Shown one piece after another: positions 21,200 to 34,384 of a DNA stretch of 64,000 nt; the stretch's first letter is position 1, and every line of letters starts with the position of its first letter. The notes under the pieces were generated by a model, which saw only the letters and a list, made by a program, of their open reading frames with translations, was not told the origin of the DNA and did not search any database. The position numbers were made by a program, and so were the translations under genes. This stretch comes from Aphelenchoides besseyi (taxonomy: Eukaryota; Nematoda; Chromadorea; Rhabditida; Aphelenchoididae). Location: positions 13,702,001-13,766,000 of the forward strand of contig JAMPIQ010000001.1 in NCBI GenBank assembly GCA_024699855.1, given 5' to 3'.

Positions 21200-24100
21200 T
21201 CTATTCTTCAATTATCGTAAAGTACTAGAATACGCGGTTTTGAAAATGAATGCTCAGACAGAACTCTGGAGCTTCTAATGTGCTGATTGATGCTGTAGGT
21301 ACGCGAATTTTCACCTGTTGACTCAACATCTCGGAAAGTGAATTTTAAAACTCGTTTATTAGTTTAATTACCAAATTCTGTTGCTTTTGGATTTTCAAAT
21401 CATTTCGTATTCTAACGACATCAAAGGAAAGGACACTTGGGTGATGATTGTTGTTTTTCAAGCGCTCTAATGACTTTGCGCAGTTAATTTAATGGGCTTC
21501 TTCAGTTCGGATGTCGTCTTGGAGTTCAACAGACCAAGAAAACTCTGACCATCAAAGGTCAGAATTCGAAATGAACAGTCGATAGCACGTGGTTAACGTT
21601 CGCTAATCAAACCGTAAACCGACTTCTTTTGCAACACAAATTACGTTCGATAACTTGGACAAGGATGTTAAACACAAAGATATCCACCGGGAAATTCGAA
21701 AGGCAATTCGCTTTCCAATTACAACGAAATGGATCGGCAGCTTAAATCGACGATTAGTTGGCGGAAATTGAGTCGCCATTTCTGCTCAGTTTGCAAATTG
21801 AGAAGAAAGAAAAAAGATTATACTCGAAATTCGATTCGTTTCCTCCCAAAACTTTTCGTTAGCCGTCCCAAAGGTCGTTGATTAGCAGCCGTTAAGAGGC
21901 CAATTCGTGTTATATCTCAGCAGCTTTTTTTAAATCGCTTTTGCAGTGTCTAACTGTTGCAAGACGTTTATCGTCTTTGCGCACTTTCGGAGCCTTCTTT
22001 CCCTCTCCGTCACGACCTCAACTTTCATTTAACCACAAAGCCTTCAGGCACATCAATTGGGCGGTCACACGCGTTCATAAGACTGCCAAACACATCCATC
22101 TTCGTTCCCGTTCATAACGGAATGATTAAACATGTTTTCATCGGGGTGTTTGACGACGGAAGACATTACCATGTGGTTTTTGTTTCAACTCTGTAATTCA
22201 AACATTGCGGCTTGAAATTCGTTTACACTTATAACCCATTTCATTTGACATTTTTGGCCTTTAATGTCGTTACAGCAAAAAATGAGTTTTTTGCTCGGCA
22301 ATTCGACTTTAACGACCTTTCTGCTCGAATGAAAAGAGTTTGCCGACGAAGCGAAGGCAAAGATCGCTTCACAAAAGACCTTTCATTCGATTTTATCAAA
22401 ACGAATAATCGTTAGACGTCCATTGTCTTCGCATCGTATCTTTTGGTTTTGTGCAAAAAATTCGAGGAAAACGCTTCAAGCTTCCGTGTTTCTCTTTCTG
22501 ACCTTAAATTTCCGGAGTCTAACAATTCGACTTCTAAGCTACTTGCTGACCAGTTGACAACCAATCGATGGAACTCGTCAAGCCCACAGATTCGATTGTC
22601 ACTACGACAATCTCCCGAGAAGTTTGCATCACGTTTAAAGATTTTTCTTCACGACTCTCTTTTGTGTAGTTGACGCGTATAGTGTCGATAAAAGCGAGGT
22701 CCGAGATGCGCTAACTGGTACGGTGATGTTGACGCCGTTTTGACGTTGATGACCGTGTGAATTGAAATAGAGTTGGACAGCAAAGCGAACAGAACCGGGA
22801 GTTCATGTGTCACTTTTTTCACCATATTGTTGCACTCTTGGTCTTTTGATATCGTATACTTTCGAGCTCATTTAGCTCAGATGTTAACGGTCTAACGAAT
22901 ATAACTAGTTTTTCTTTTCGAAGACATTTTAACTGTCATAAAACCACTGCTCAATGATCACAGTAGTAGAAAGTCGAACGGATTTGAACAAGATTAAAAT
23001 TTCCTATATCTCTGTCTCATTGATTCATATGATATTTATTATTCGATTAAAGAACTTAATATCCTTCGCATAACAAATAAGGATTATACGTTCGGTCATG
23101 TTTTCCTATCGTTTATTCAGAATCTTTAACGTCTTTTTCCATTAGTCGATACTTCCCTGTTTCTTTCTATCAAGCTGATCGCATTACAAAAAACAACCGT
23201 TTGATCATCTCATTGTCAACTATTAAAGTTGCTGACAACGAGGAGCAGATAAGTTGAGGGTCAACAATCTTTTTTCAACACGCATATTTTTTGGCAAAAA
23301 CCTCATTTGGCCTCTAGGAGTCCAAGATGTCAACAATAATCAGGACTCATTGGGAGGAACCAGACAACATGCTCGGCACTAATATCCTCTTCGATTTGCT
23401 TGAAACTTCCTATCGTATTTACGTCATTTAATTTACATTTTTATCGAACAGATGCCCACAGGCGTTTTTTTGATTTCCACTGGAAAATGGGTTCTCACCG
23501 TTTTTTGTGGTTGTTGACGTTCTCGAATTCAATTGAAAGCTTTGTTTCGTCTAATCGTTCCAACAATCAATGCAAACATTCCATCGGTTTCTCAAAGACC
23601 TTCACATTTTTGAAAAGAAACGGAAATTCATCTCCCACATGTGCTCGATTTCCGTATCATTCAACTCATGATCGTCGAAACTTCCGCTCTTTGTATTCAA
23701 TAGCCACAATTGTAGAATTTGCAGTCGGCAACTTCAATTCTGGTTAAGATAGTCACTAGTCTAAGTTTATGAATCTCTTAATCTCCGCTTCAGTTCTACG
23801 GTCCTTTTCAGTTTTGTCGATTTTTCGCACAACTTCAATCGTTTGAACTGCGACACACGTGATAAAGTATTCATGTTCAAGACGTTTGTCGATCATTCCA
23901 GCAACTCATTTGTTCTCTTAACCAAAAAGAAGTGGATTCTCCAAATCGGCTCATCTTAGTGTTCTTCTCATTTTCGTACTTCGATCAATTGAACACGTCA
24001 AATGAAACGACTCGACAGTTTTATTCTCAGATCACTACCTTTGCCTCTCTATTGAATATTCACAAGATGATGTGCACGAAAATCTGGGAAACAAAACTTC

Positions 24101-27100
24101 GCTTTCAAACCGAGAATCTACTTGCTCTTCGGTTGTTCTAAATCCAAAAAGCATTTTCCATTGAATTATTTATCGCTGTATCGACCTACACTTCCTTTGG
24201 TCTTTAGAACCCGATTCTTACGGTTCTTTGAACATCATTGACGCATTTGCTGATCACCTCGACCTTGTTTTCAGTACCAATTTGGAAACGAAAGTTCTCA
24301 CGAATCTTCGAAATGTCAACGCTCGTTTCTTGACGTCGAAGAATCGTAAGATTTTGACATTTGCCGTAGAGTTTGGTTTACGATTAGTCGTTTCCTCAAA
24401 CAACAATTAGACGGACAGATGTTTGCGACAAAAACCATTTACTCACCTATTTAACGCAAGACATCTGGAGCTCTTTATTTCCATGTGCCGACATCTGCTT
24501 TTCCCCACGGTCGATTCCCATGAATTTTTGAACGTGTGTCCACGACTCAGAGTTTTATTGATGCACGATCAACTTCCATGCCAACTGGAACGGCGAAATG
24601 GGTTTTCGAGATACCGGAAATTATGCAGCAAAAGACTTTCATTTCCCACTTCATCTAAACATTCGACCGGAAAACAAATGCAAATCGAGATGGAAGGCTC
24701 ACTTGAAGTCGTGTGTTTTGGACCTTATTGTTTCAAGCAGTTCAATTGTTGGGATGCTTTACGATTGTGTTTCTGGTCTTACGGTTATAAGCAAACGATT
24801 ATCGGACCTAAACAAATCAACAAGCCTTTTTTGTCCCGAAATTGTCGTTTCCGGTTGTTGAATAGAACGATTCATTTGTTTGCTGGACGAACGTTTGAAA
24901 TTTATGTTTCCATCCACCGCTTATCGTATCGCTCTCAAGAAACTCTAAGACCGTATTCTTGACCCTTGATTCGTTTAATTGTTCAAGGTTCACAAACCAA
25001 TCCTTTGTCTTATTGTTCCGTTGAATTCGTTAGGTCCCGGCTTTTTTGTTAATTGAACGAACAGCTTAGGCACCTCGTTCAAGTACCACTTCCCATTCGA
25101 TTACTTGAGGAAAAACGAGATTCTTTGCTCTTCTCAACTTCTCTTTTAATAGACGCGAAATGTGCCGTCAGTTCTCCAAATGGTCATCTCAATTGCTGCA
25201 AATTCGGTTGAGTGTTTTCTTGTGCTTCTTCGTGTCCGCTCAATTTATCAACGCCGTTTCAAGTGACAAGCGCAAAAACGGTAGTCGACAAGGCCGATGA
25301 TGAGAACCATATGCTAAGAAGAATGTCATCTTCAGTGGGTTCTCGAATTCTCTTTAATTCTCTTTGCTCAATAGCTGTTTTTACTGTGGGGGAGAAGTAG
25401 CGGCAAGTTTCTGTTGCGACCAAAAGCAAACAGAAACCACAGACGTCTTCGTAGGCCCGGTTCGAAATCCACGTGTTTAGCGGCGAACTGATACCTCCCA
25501 GTTCATTTTTTCGGTCTCTTTGTCGAACATAACCACTGACGAATGTAATAGAATTTCGACCTTCCACACGAACAACAACCACCAAGCGTAGTGTAAATTT
25601 CGCCGTAGACTTTTCACCACGAAGATAGCACTAACAACCGTAGTATCGGTCCACTCGTTCGATTCTAACAAGTTTGAAGGTTCGTTTTGCACGAACGATG
25701 ATTTCATTCGGGTTGTCATATACATTCGATTACTCTTGTTCTTGTCAAATTTTAACGTGCGGAAATAGTTAAAACGCTCACGCAACACCCTACAAGCAGT
25801 TGATTAGCATTCGATCAACTTTTTTTTCCATTTTTGGCATCCTCGCAAATTTTTCTTCTTTCGAACTTCACAAATTCTCATCAGCTTCTCTACTCTCTTC
25901 CAGTTCGAGCGGTGTACTTTTAACGCCGTTCCCCTGCTACTTCCTTCTCGAGTTTAATCCAGTTGTTTCGCCATCTAATCACTTAGCCTCGTTCTGGTTT
26001 GTGTTCAATGCTCGAACTTGTGTATTCGATTAATCATCGTCGTTATGGTCGTACGGTAATTAGATCACAGAAAGTGTGAATTTTGAACTGCAATCAAGAA
26101 TTTGATTGGTCAAAAGATTAATCGAAAACTGTAAACCGAATTAGCTGACACGTCGGTTTTGCGAATGAAAATGAAACAAACAAAAAAAGCTCGTAGTCTT
26201 TGGCCATAAACTCCCGTGTATTTAAGCGCTGTTTCCGGCTTATCAATCAACTTGAATTGAACGCCTTTCAATCGGCTGACCGATCGACTCCAGAAAATCA
26301 ATCAATCATAACTGATTAGGTTCAAGATTTGTCATAAGTTCCGGAAGATCCCAACTTCGTGTTCCAAGCCTCCGGCTGTTCAGTTTTTTGAACTCATCGT
26401 AGTTTGACGAAGACTTTTGAAAATTCAATAGCTTGACCGTTCGTTTACTCGTTCTTTGATGCCTTAAATCTCGTGTTGATTTCTTTTTTACCTTTCAGTT
26501 TTTTTCGACTTGTTCGGGAGCACGTTGTCTTTAATTAAAACTTCATCCGAAATGCTCGATTCGACGTACCCGTTACTCTTCGACTTTACGGCTTTGCACT
26601 TCCCAATTTCATTTTCCAATGTCAACGTTTCACGTGAACGGGCATATAAAGTGCAAAAAGATCGGCTATTTCCAGCCCACGGTTCTTATGCAAAACTTAA
26701 TTAACTCGAAAATACTTTAAGCCAACAAATGTTTTCTGCTTCCACCTGCTTAACAGACCTCGTAATCATCGATTCGAAGGCCATTACTTTAGCGTCATAG
26801 TTGAGCGTCAATTATCATGATATCCGATGCACTTCAAAAACAATTCTTAAGTTAAAAAATTAGCTGTTAATCCACTCCTTTGTTTATAATTGACGTAGGG
26901 TTAACGGAGACGACAATCGAGGTTTATCGATAATGTCCGTCGAGTACTTAAGAACTCAATCATGACCACTTCTTCGCGTTTATGTGAATAACAACATTCC
27001 TAGCTCTTGATTTTTTGCTTCTTTTCCCAAATGTCACGTCCAATTTTCCTCGCTCTAAAAATACGTTTCGATCGAAAACCATTTTTTCGGCTGTCGATTT

Positions 27101-29742
27101 GCAGTTCGACTTTTCGTGGCCGTTGGCAGAATGCAAAAGTCGCTGGGAATGTTTTCGACGTCCAGAATCACAATTTCCAACCTTGTTCGTCGTGAGTTTT
27201 CGTGACCTTAAGTTGTCTAATCGAACACTTTTATTGTTGATAATCTTTGGTAACAATTGCAGATACGATAGTTTTTCTTCGTGAATACCTGTTTCTTTAA
27301 CCTAATCGAGAAAAGTCGGCGCCATTTAGCGAAAAGAACATGGAATGTTGTAAAGAACTTGGCGTTCAAATAACATTATTGAAGTCTTCGAAGGCCTTTA
27401 ATTTACTCGATTTATTCTTCCTTCTCTAATCAATAAGTGTAAATCCAAAACACTTTTGCATCCATTTCCGCTGACGCAGAACATCTTTTCGGTCACGGCT
27501 TCTAATCCATTAATATTTCTGCCCACATTGAACACAAAGTTCCGTCTGAAGTTCAGTTCAACTTGTGGATTATCGTTTGAAGACCCAACATAACAGCGTG
27601 ATCGTGAGCACTTGATATCTACGATAATCTCTTGTTTAAGTTCACTAAACATTTTTGAAAAATATCGATTGTTTTCACCGCTATTTTGACTTAATTGCCG
27701 ACCCTCAAGTCACTTAACTCGCCGCCGATGACATGAAAATCGCCAAGTCGTCGCGGCCAGATTTTAATCTTCTAATTGTCTTTGGTTGCATACTAAAATT
27801 TACGATAAGTATTTGAGCTTCAAAACTGCGGGGGTTTCTTGTCACGATCTTTTCGAGAGATTAATCCGAAAACCGTTGGAAACGTTGGATGATCGTCCTA
27901 TTTAAGTTTTTGCAGTCCGTTAAATTAGCAGCAGGTTGTTTGTTCGAGAAACTCCGATGACATTCACGTGCATCCAATTAGACGTTTGAAGCGGAGGTTA
28001 ATTGGCGCCAACGTTATAATAACAACTTATCGGCCCCGTTAAGGTCGACTAGTAGATCATTGTTTCGATTCGAACGTTTTTATTTGCATCTCGATTTCGA
28101 TTCCGACATCAACTATCAGATGCTGTTCGTTATTTCTGTTTTCGAATTGTTCTCGAATTACAGTTTTCGTTTACGAGGAAGTAGACGATGAACACAATTA
28201 GAAAGACAACTTAATGGGCACAAGAAGATTTATTGTCAACTTTGTTTAGCAAATTTTCGCAGATAATGTTTGGTTGATAATCTTTTTGCTATGAAAAAAC
28301 ATCGATCTTTGCTTTGATCTGTAGGTTTTCATCCGAAGAATCTTCTCGCTCATTTTTGCTATTGTGCTTGTCGATTATTCACATCGTGATTGTATCTTAA
28401 AACCGCATCAGTTGAGCTGCGTAATGAGTTCAAGTTCTCTTAAAGTTTGTTATGGCGGTCAGTGTTGATGTTTGAAGTCAACGGTTAGGTAGCTTTTTTT
28501 GCGGTTATAAGACTCCGCCTGTATTTCCGAAATAACTGTCAAGCTTCGCAGCTTTTAATGAATGATGTCAGTATACATGAATTCGTGTTGATGACCAGTC
28601 AAAATGCATGTCAACTGCTGATCATAGTCGACGATTGTTATAGTTGAGTAAGCAATTAGTTTTGTCTAAAAAAACTCAAGGTACTTGATCAGATAGCTTC
28701 CTTGTTCGTTGTCATCGAACTCATTTAATGACAGACATCACTAATTTCTTCTATTTTCATAAACGCACTTTGGTCTTTTGGGATCGTCGAGTCAGTAGTC
28801 TGCAAAAACCGGAGAATTTGTGACCAAAGTGCCCAAAGGGAATGAGTTATGTTAATTAATGGCTGACTCTGTGGTTTTGGTCTTTTTCGTTTGGTTTTGA
28901 GTAACAAACTTCTGTCGACCATCAAAATTCTGACGCATCTCGGAAGAGCAACGTGAGAGAAATCGTCGGTGTGAGTCTTCAAGTCCACAGTATACTTTCG
29001 GCTAGGTTTTAAATTAAGTTTGAAATTCATTAAAGCCAATAACCGAAGGTTTGTCGGTTGTTTTTGATCTTTGACTTTAAAATCGTGAATTTGCGTTTAA
29101 TGGTTCCGTATTCTTTCGTGTATTCAATAGACGGAAGAATATGAGAATCTAAAATGTACCACCCATTTTGTTCTCTGCACGCACGTCGAGTCCTTAATCC
29201 TTGGCTAATTAGAAGCATGAAGTGCCGGTCAATGGTGGACGGTCGTTTTGTTTGAAACACGACAAGTGCGCAACTTAAGAATTTCCACGAATTCATCACG
29301 ACCTTCGACTGTTTCCTTTGCTCTTCCTTCTCTCAAGAGATCTCGCAAACTAATGGATGTATTAGCAGAAGGGTTGTAAGCAATGGCGTTCAACTGAATA
29401 CGCTTTTTGGTATGTTCGTTTCGCTCAAATTCACGTCTTCGAAGCGATTTTTTGGAGTGAGTTAAATAACCGCAATCATTCGAGAAGGTTTCAAGTGCGT
29501 TTCAATAAGCCAGTTAGCTCGTGGATGATTTCAATTTTTTTCTCTTACTTCAACAACCCACTTGTTTCGTATTGAAAATCTCGTCTAATCACGCAAACAC
29601 CCCGAATGTCCTTTTGAGAAGTTTGCCTACGTTTATCAGAACGATTTTTTGCCTGTTTCTAGTCAACGAGTTGTAACCGAGAATACGTGATCGTGTTTAA
29701 TCAAGGTTGATTGCTCTAATTTTAGGTTTTCTGTTTCTAATT
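21200..29742. other. 8.5-kb stretch without recognisable genes
   Basis: All open frames here are short and look non-coding; I found no domain motifs, no splice-compatible exon series, no rRNA and no convincing tRNA. The plus strand is pyrimidine-biased with recurrent TTTCG/TTCGA words. It lies between the start of the chemoreceptor and the first coding exon of a neuropeptide GPCR, so it may be 5' regulatory sequence or a large 5' UTR intron of the latter, preceded by its TTTTAG at 29720-29725. That is inference from position. Confidence 0.4.
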
Positions 29743-32048
29743 ATGACAAATGTGGGTTTGGACTACATCGCCTGGACTTCTGCTTCTGTTCTATCAACCA
29801 CACCGACAACGTCGATTCTTCGAAATGTCGATTCAACTTCGTGGAGCGATACGACGACTGCAGAGAACTTGACTCGATTTCTCGAAGAAATCTCAGCCAC
29901 ACAATCGACAATCCCCAGCGAATCCACCCTTCTCGCGCATGTCCGGTAATTTTAGTAGAAATTTCATGATTCAATTTCTGGATTTAGACTCTTTCTTACA
30001 ATAACCCACTTGTTTCTTGTTGCTCTAGGGAGTGTAAATCTGTTGGTGATCTTTACGATCGCATTTCGTCCTTACATGCGGTCGAGTAAATTTCTTACGA
30101 CATTTATTTACTTAAGTGGTATTTTTAGTCACAAATGTTTACATGGTTTCGTTGTGTGCAAGCGACTTCATGTACTTGGCCAATTTGTTACTTGTTGCTG
30201 CAACTCAACTGAACGATAAGTCGTGGCCATTTGGTGACTTCATGTGTACGTTATATCACGGAACAGAAACCACCGGTAAGCTCGATGGTCGATAAAAACA
30301 ATAACGGGTCTTTTAGGCAAATACGCAAGTGTTATGTTCGTTGTTTTGTTGGCTTCCGATCGTTTTTGTGCGATGTGCAAGCCGAATTTTTGTGCTCGTT
30401 ATCGTAATTACCGAGTTGCTCTGGGTCTGAGTGTTTTGGCGTGGGCATTTGCGATTGGTAGTGCATCGCCATTGTTCTTCTATTCGTCCGTTGCCACCAC
30501 ATCACATCGAATGGTCCGTGATCTGCATCGACTGTGCATCATCAAATGGCCGAGTTTCGAAAGTGCAAGATGGTAAGTTTTTGAGTTAAATTTCGTCTAC
30601 TTTCCTCCCTCTGAATTGGCATCGGATTTCGGGAATCCAAAGCTTTGGTTATTGCTCTTTTTTGAGAGAGATAACGTCACTGAAAATCTTCGGTGTTACA
30701 TCCCACGACTTTGTCGATACGTAGACGAGAAATTTGCAACAATCGCAAGTGTCACGTCGTTCCGAGCATCCGGCAATTATCACAAGGAAGAAGGTTGTTG
30801 ACTCAAAGATTGAGAAGCCTTTGTAACCTTCAATTATAGAATTTACTTGTATACTCATACAAGACTCTTAATTTCGATGAAAAATATTGACCCTCACAAA
30901 ACAACCTAATTGGCTTTTTAATGCTGAAAATGGAGTAAATTAAAGGCGTAAAGAAAACGGTCAGAATAGAAACGAGACCAAAGGTTTTTCGTGTTCGCGT
31001 GGGAATTCCGAGTCTTTAACGTAAAATCAAACATGTCCACTTAAATAATCCTCATACGTGAAACCTATAGTGCAAAACAAAACTTACGGTAACCGTTTTC
31101 AGGTACATTACCTTTTCATCGGTACTCATTTTCGTTCTGCCGTTGGCATTGATCCTCTTCTTTTACTATCATATACTATCCAAACTACGTCAGGCACTTA
31201 AAGGACACAAACGAATGCGTCGTGGCGCGAGTACTAGAGCGCCGTATCATCGAGTCACTCGTTTGGTTCTGTGGGTTGTTATTTTCCACGTTATTTGTTG
31301 GTGAGTCGAAACAAGAAGATTAAAAATTAATGGAGAATGTTTAAGGACACCATTTTGGCTCTTCAATTTGTTTAGTTCAATCTTTCAATGGCGAATCACA
31401 ACTCAATTTGATCGAATCGTGGTCAACGTTATTCATCTCTTTCCTTATTTAAATTGTGCACTCAATCCATTGGTGTATGCGGTGAATGCGGAGAATTTTC
31501 GACGAGCATTCCGTAGTCTTTTCTGTGGACTGGACAAAGCGGAAAGAAGAACCGGAGACTTGCGAGGCGTTGACGACTCTCGTTTTCATCATCCGAATGT
31601 CGGAATTAGTACACGATCAGTTATGGGTTCAACAATGAACACATCGTCGGAACGTCTTCTGAGCATCAACTACTCATCGGCTGTAGCTCAGAAATGCTCC
31701 AACAGTTCCCTGCTAAACGGCTCCATTTTCCTTCCGCATACATCAGATGGACCGTCAGCTGCAATGCTGGCTCTTCGTTCGGAGGCCAATCTGATGCCCA
31801 ATTGCGATCAATTGAACGAGTATCGACGTGCCAGTGGTACGGTCGTTCGCTTCGCCACCATCGACTCACAATCTGAGGGCGAAGAAGAAGATGAAAAAGT
31901 TGCTAACGATGACGCCTCGACAGCCTCGATGTCTCAAGACATTCAGACGATCGAAACGGATGAATTAGAAATGAAAAACACCATGATGCGCAATTCAACG
32001 CTCAATGATTCCAATCATAACGTTTCTCTTGGTGATGTTTTTATGTGA
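29743..32048 (+). CDS. Neuropeptide GPCR, somatostatin/allatostatin-C receptor-like
   Basis: Exons 29743-29945, 29988-30085, 30129-30275, 30317-30572, 31103-31300 and 31346-32048; 534 aa, all phases closing. The N-terminus is Ser/Thr-rich with an ENLT glycosylation site. Class A marks: TM2 SLCASDFMYLANLLL, SWPFGDFMCTLYHGTE before TM3 (as in somatostatin/opioid-like receptors), a DRFCAMCKP variant of DRY, TM6 CWTPFW and TM7 CALNPLVYA (NPxxY). The cytoplasmic tail of about 190 residues is Ser/Thr-rich and acidic. Couples to G proteins at the neuronal membrane; the ligand is unknown. Intron 4 is 530 bp, unlike the other introns of about 45 bp. The ATG lies 18 bp after a TTTTAG acceptor. Confidence 0.88.
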
Positions 32049-32901
32049 CTTCTCATTTTACTTGTTGATCTCTTGCCCACTTTCATGTTCAGCTTCAATC
32101 CGGTTTCTAGTCATTTGTTTAGTTAACGCGGTATTCTCACAAACTTGAAAACTCATATCGTTATCTTTGCAATTAGTTTCGATCTCATTTCTGCTAAATA
32201 AACATCACAACTAAAGAACGATTTCTGCTAGAGTATTGAAGATGCCAAATGTTACGGTACCTGAAAGCAGCGTCTTAAAACTGAATGAAAACAAACAAGG
32301 AGATTGAAGCATTTACCGTCTTTGCGAAGCGCGTAGCACCCGTTCGGCTTGATTTTGCGTGGCCCGTAAAACAGCTTCCCGAATTTCTATTCGACCGATC
32401 GTCTGCTCCACTTCATTCGTCCGCGCGGGGGTCCAAATCCAGAGTTAATTCATCGAGCACTACTGGAGGCTCGATTTGTGCATTCTCGTTTATTTCATGG
32501 ACATCTGGCTCAACCGATTCAAGTTGAATGTCATCTGTTTTGGGACTTGAATTGAGTTGAAGTGGCTGAGTAGTTGGATTGATACCTAAAACAGGAAATT
32601 CATTACGACAACTAGCGTTGAACTGTACCGAAAAGTGCACGATATGAAGTCATTCCGATCCCCGCATGTTGTTTCGTGTTCTTTTGATATCGGATCATCG
32701 AAAGTAACGGCACCCAACGGGTAGAGGAACGTTGGACAAGTGCGGTTGCGATCAAGTTTTCGACGACATGATTTGCCCGTTTGAACAATTCTTGAGCTTC
32801 AGAATGTCGAGGCTTTCCGTAGACACATTTCGCTCCTTATTCGCATGCAAGTTGTTCGATTTCTTCATTTTTGAACTCACGACTATTGCCCGTATGAAGT
32901 A

Positions 32902-34276
32902 CAGGGTGGCGCAAAATGAACTCCCAATTCCGTTTTCCCGAAAAAAATTTTGGAATGAAAAAGTAGAAAAATCGGTCTGTTTTGTTGTTTTCGTCATGGG
33001 CTACAGTGACCAGGAAAAGGCGAAGTTTGTTGTTCTGTTCGTTAAGGAGGCGTACTGTTACGTCAAGTTCAACAATCGAATTCGTCGTGATGCCGGAGAT
33101 GAGAATGCTCGTATCCCCGATCGCAAAAGCATTCAAAAATGGTTGGACGACTCCTTATCAGTGGTTTTGTGCACGGCGAGTGCGGTATGCACAAGTCCAA
33201 GTGAGTTCGAGTTTTGCTTTGTTTTCATTGCCTTTTAGAAGTGTTCGAAACGCGGAAGCAATTGAAGATGTTCGAGAAGCGTTCGGGGCCAACCCACATC
33301 TTTCAACGAGACGCAATCCGTTCGTTATTGGACCCGGTGGCGATGGAGAAGATAAGCCGACAACTAAGATATCACGACGCACACTCAGCGTGTTCTCAAA
33401 GAAGACCTGAAGATGCGTCCCTACCATCTTCAGATGGCACACGCTCTCGACGCTCCGGATCCCGACACACGAATGAACTTTGCCTGAGACGAGTTGATGC
33501 GTCTGGCGGCTGATCCTGGCCGGTTGAATAACTTGTTATTCACCGATGAAGCCCACTTTCATCTGGATGGGTGTGTGAATCGGCATGATTGGATCATGTA
33601 GGCAGATTCCAACCCGCATTGGTTCGATACCCGGCGTCTTCACTCCCCGAAAGTAACGGTGTGGATGGGCGTTGGCATTGGAGGCGTGATAGGCCCAATT
33701 TTTGGGAATCATTAGCCGGTGAACGGGAAATCAACTCCCAGTGGTTGGAACAAACCCTGGTGAACGAGATCATGCCAGCCCTTAGGGGTTGGCCCAATTT
33801 TAGCGACATCTTGTTCCAGCAAGATGGCGCCCCGTGCCATATTGGGAACAACGTTTTGGCTTTGCTCGATCGTGAATTCCCGGGGCGGTGGATTGGAAGA
33901 GGAGCCCGTGCCCATCCAGCACCCGTGGCTTGGCCACCTCGATCCCCTGATCTCACAGCATGGGATTTCTGGCTTTGAGGTTACATGAAAGGCCGGATAT
34001 TCTACAGAGATCAGCGTCCCAGATCGCTTAACGAGTTGAAGGGCAATCGTGGACGTCGCCGACCAATTAAGACAAGATCGACCAATGCGCGAACGAGTCA
34101 TGGCCAGCTACCAACGGCGCCTTCAAATCTGCCTCGATCGACAAGAGGGACAAGTGGAAATCCGGTGAACTTATTGAGGTTAATAAATTCTGATCTCAAA
34201 ATGAAAAACAGACCGATTTTTCATTCCAAAATTTTTTCGAGAAAACGGAATTGAGAGTTCATTTTGCGCCATCCTG
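32902..34276 (+). mobile_element. Mariner-superfamily element, copy 1
   Basis: The ends are CAGGGTGGCGCAAAATGAAC and, inverted, CAGGATGGCGCAAAATGAAC; the similarity continues for about 70 bp. TA dinucleotides flank both sides (32900-32901 and 34277-34278), the TA target duplication of Tc1/mariner elements. The element is 1,375 bp and carries a broken transposase. It is inserted in the integrase relic, and removing it together with one TA restores that frame. Confidence 0.85.
32996..34168 (+). pseudogene. Mariner-type transposase with DUF4817-like HTH, broken
   Basis: Starts MGYSDQEKAKFVVLFVKEAY, the DUF4817-type helix-turn-helix common in arthropod and nematode elements. It goes on through NPHLSTRRNPFV, RMNFA-like and FTDEAHFHLDGCVNRHDWIM, where a TAG (33599-33601) interrupts, then ADSNPHWFDTRRLHSP, FQQDGAPCHIGNNVLALLDREF and PPRSPDLTAWDFWL. 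It ends QVEIR at 34168. Several frameshifts and stops are present, so it is non-functional. The catalytic triad looks like D-D-D with an unusually wide second spacing. Confidence 0.75.
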
Positions 34277-34384
34277 TAGTTTTGGAGCACCGAATGTTGA
34301 AAAAATATCGAGAAGTTCGACTTTAACGAACTTTGTCGTTTTGTTTTTCAACGCTCGTAAACTGAGAAACTTTGTATGATGATC

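Noticed and set aside
24423..24962. 179-residue open frame in the gene desert
   Set aside because: No domain motif, irregular composition, overlapped by another open frame of similar quality, and no splice or start context. Treated as chance.
25440..25480. GGTTCGAAATCC, resembling a tRNA T-arm
   Set aside because: No matching acceptor stem, D-arm or anticodon arm upstream.
30616..30858. Open frames on both strands between GPCR exons 4 and 5
   Set aside because: They lie in the 530-bp intron; GPCR splice phases close without them and they have no motif.
33609..33622. GGTTCGATACCC, resembling a tRNA B-box
   Set aside because: Lies inside the mariner transposase coding frame; no A-box or cloverleaf around it.
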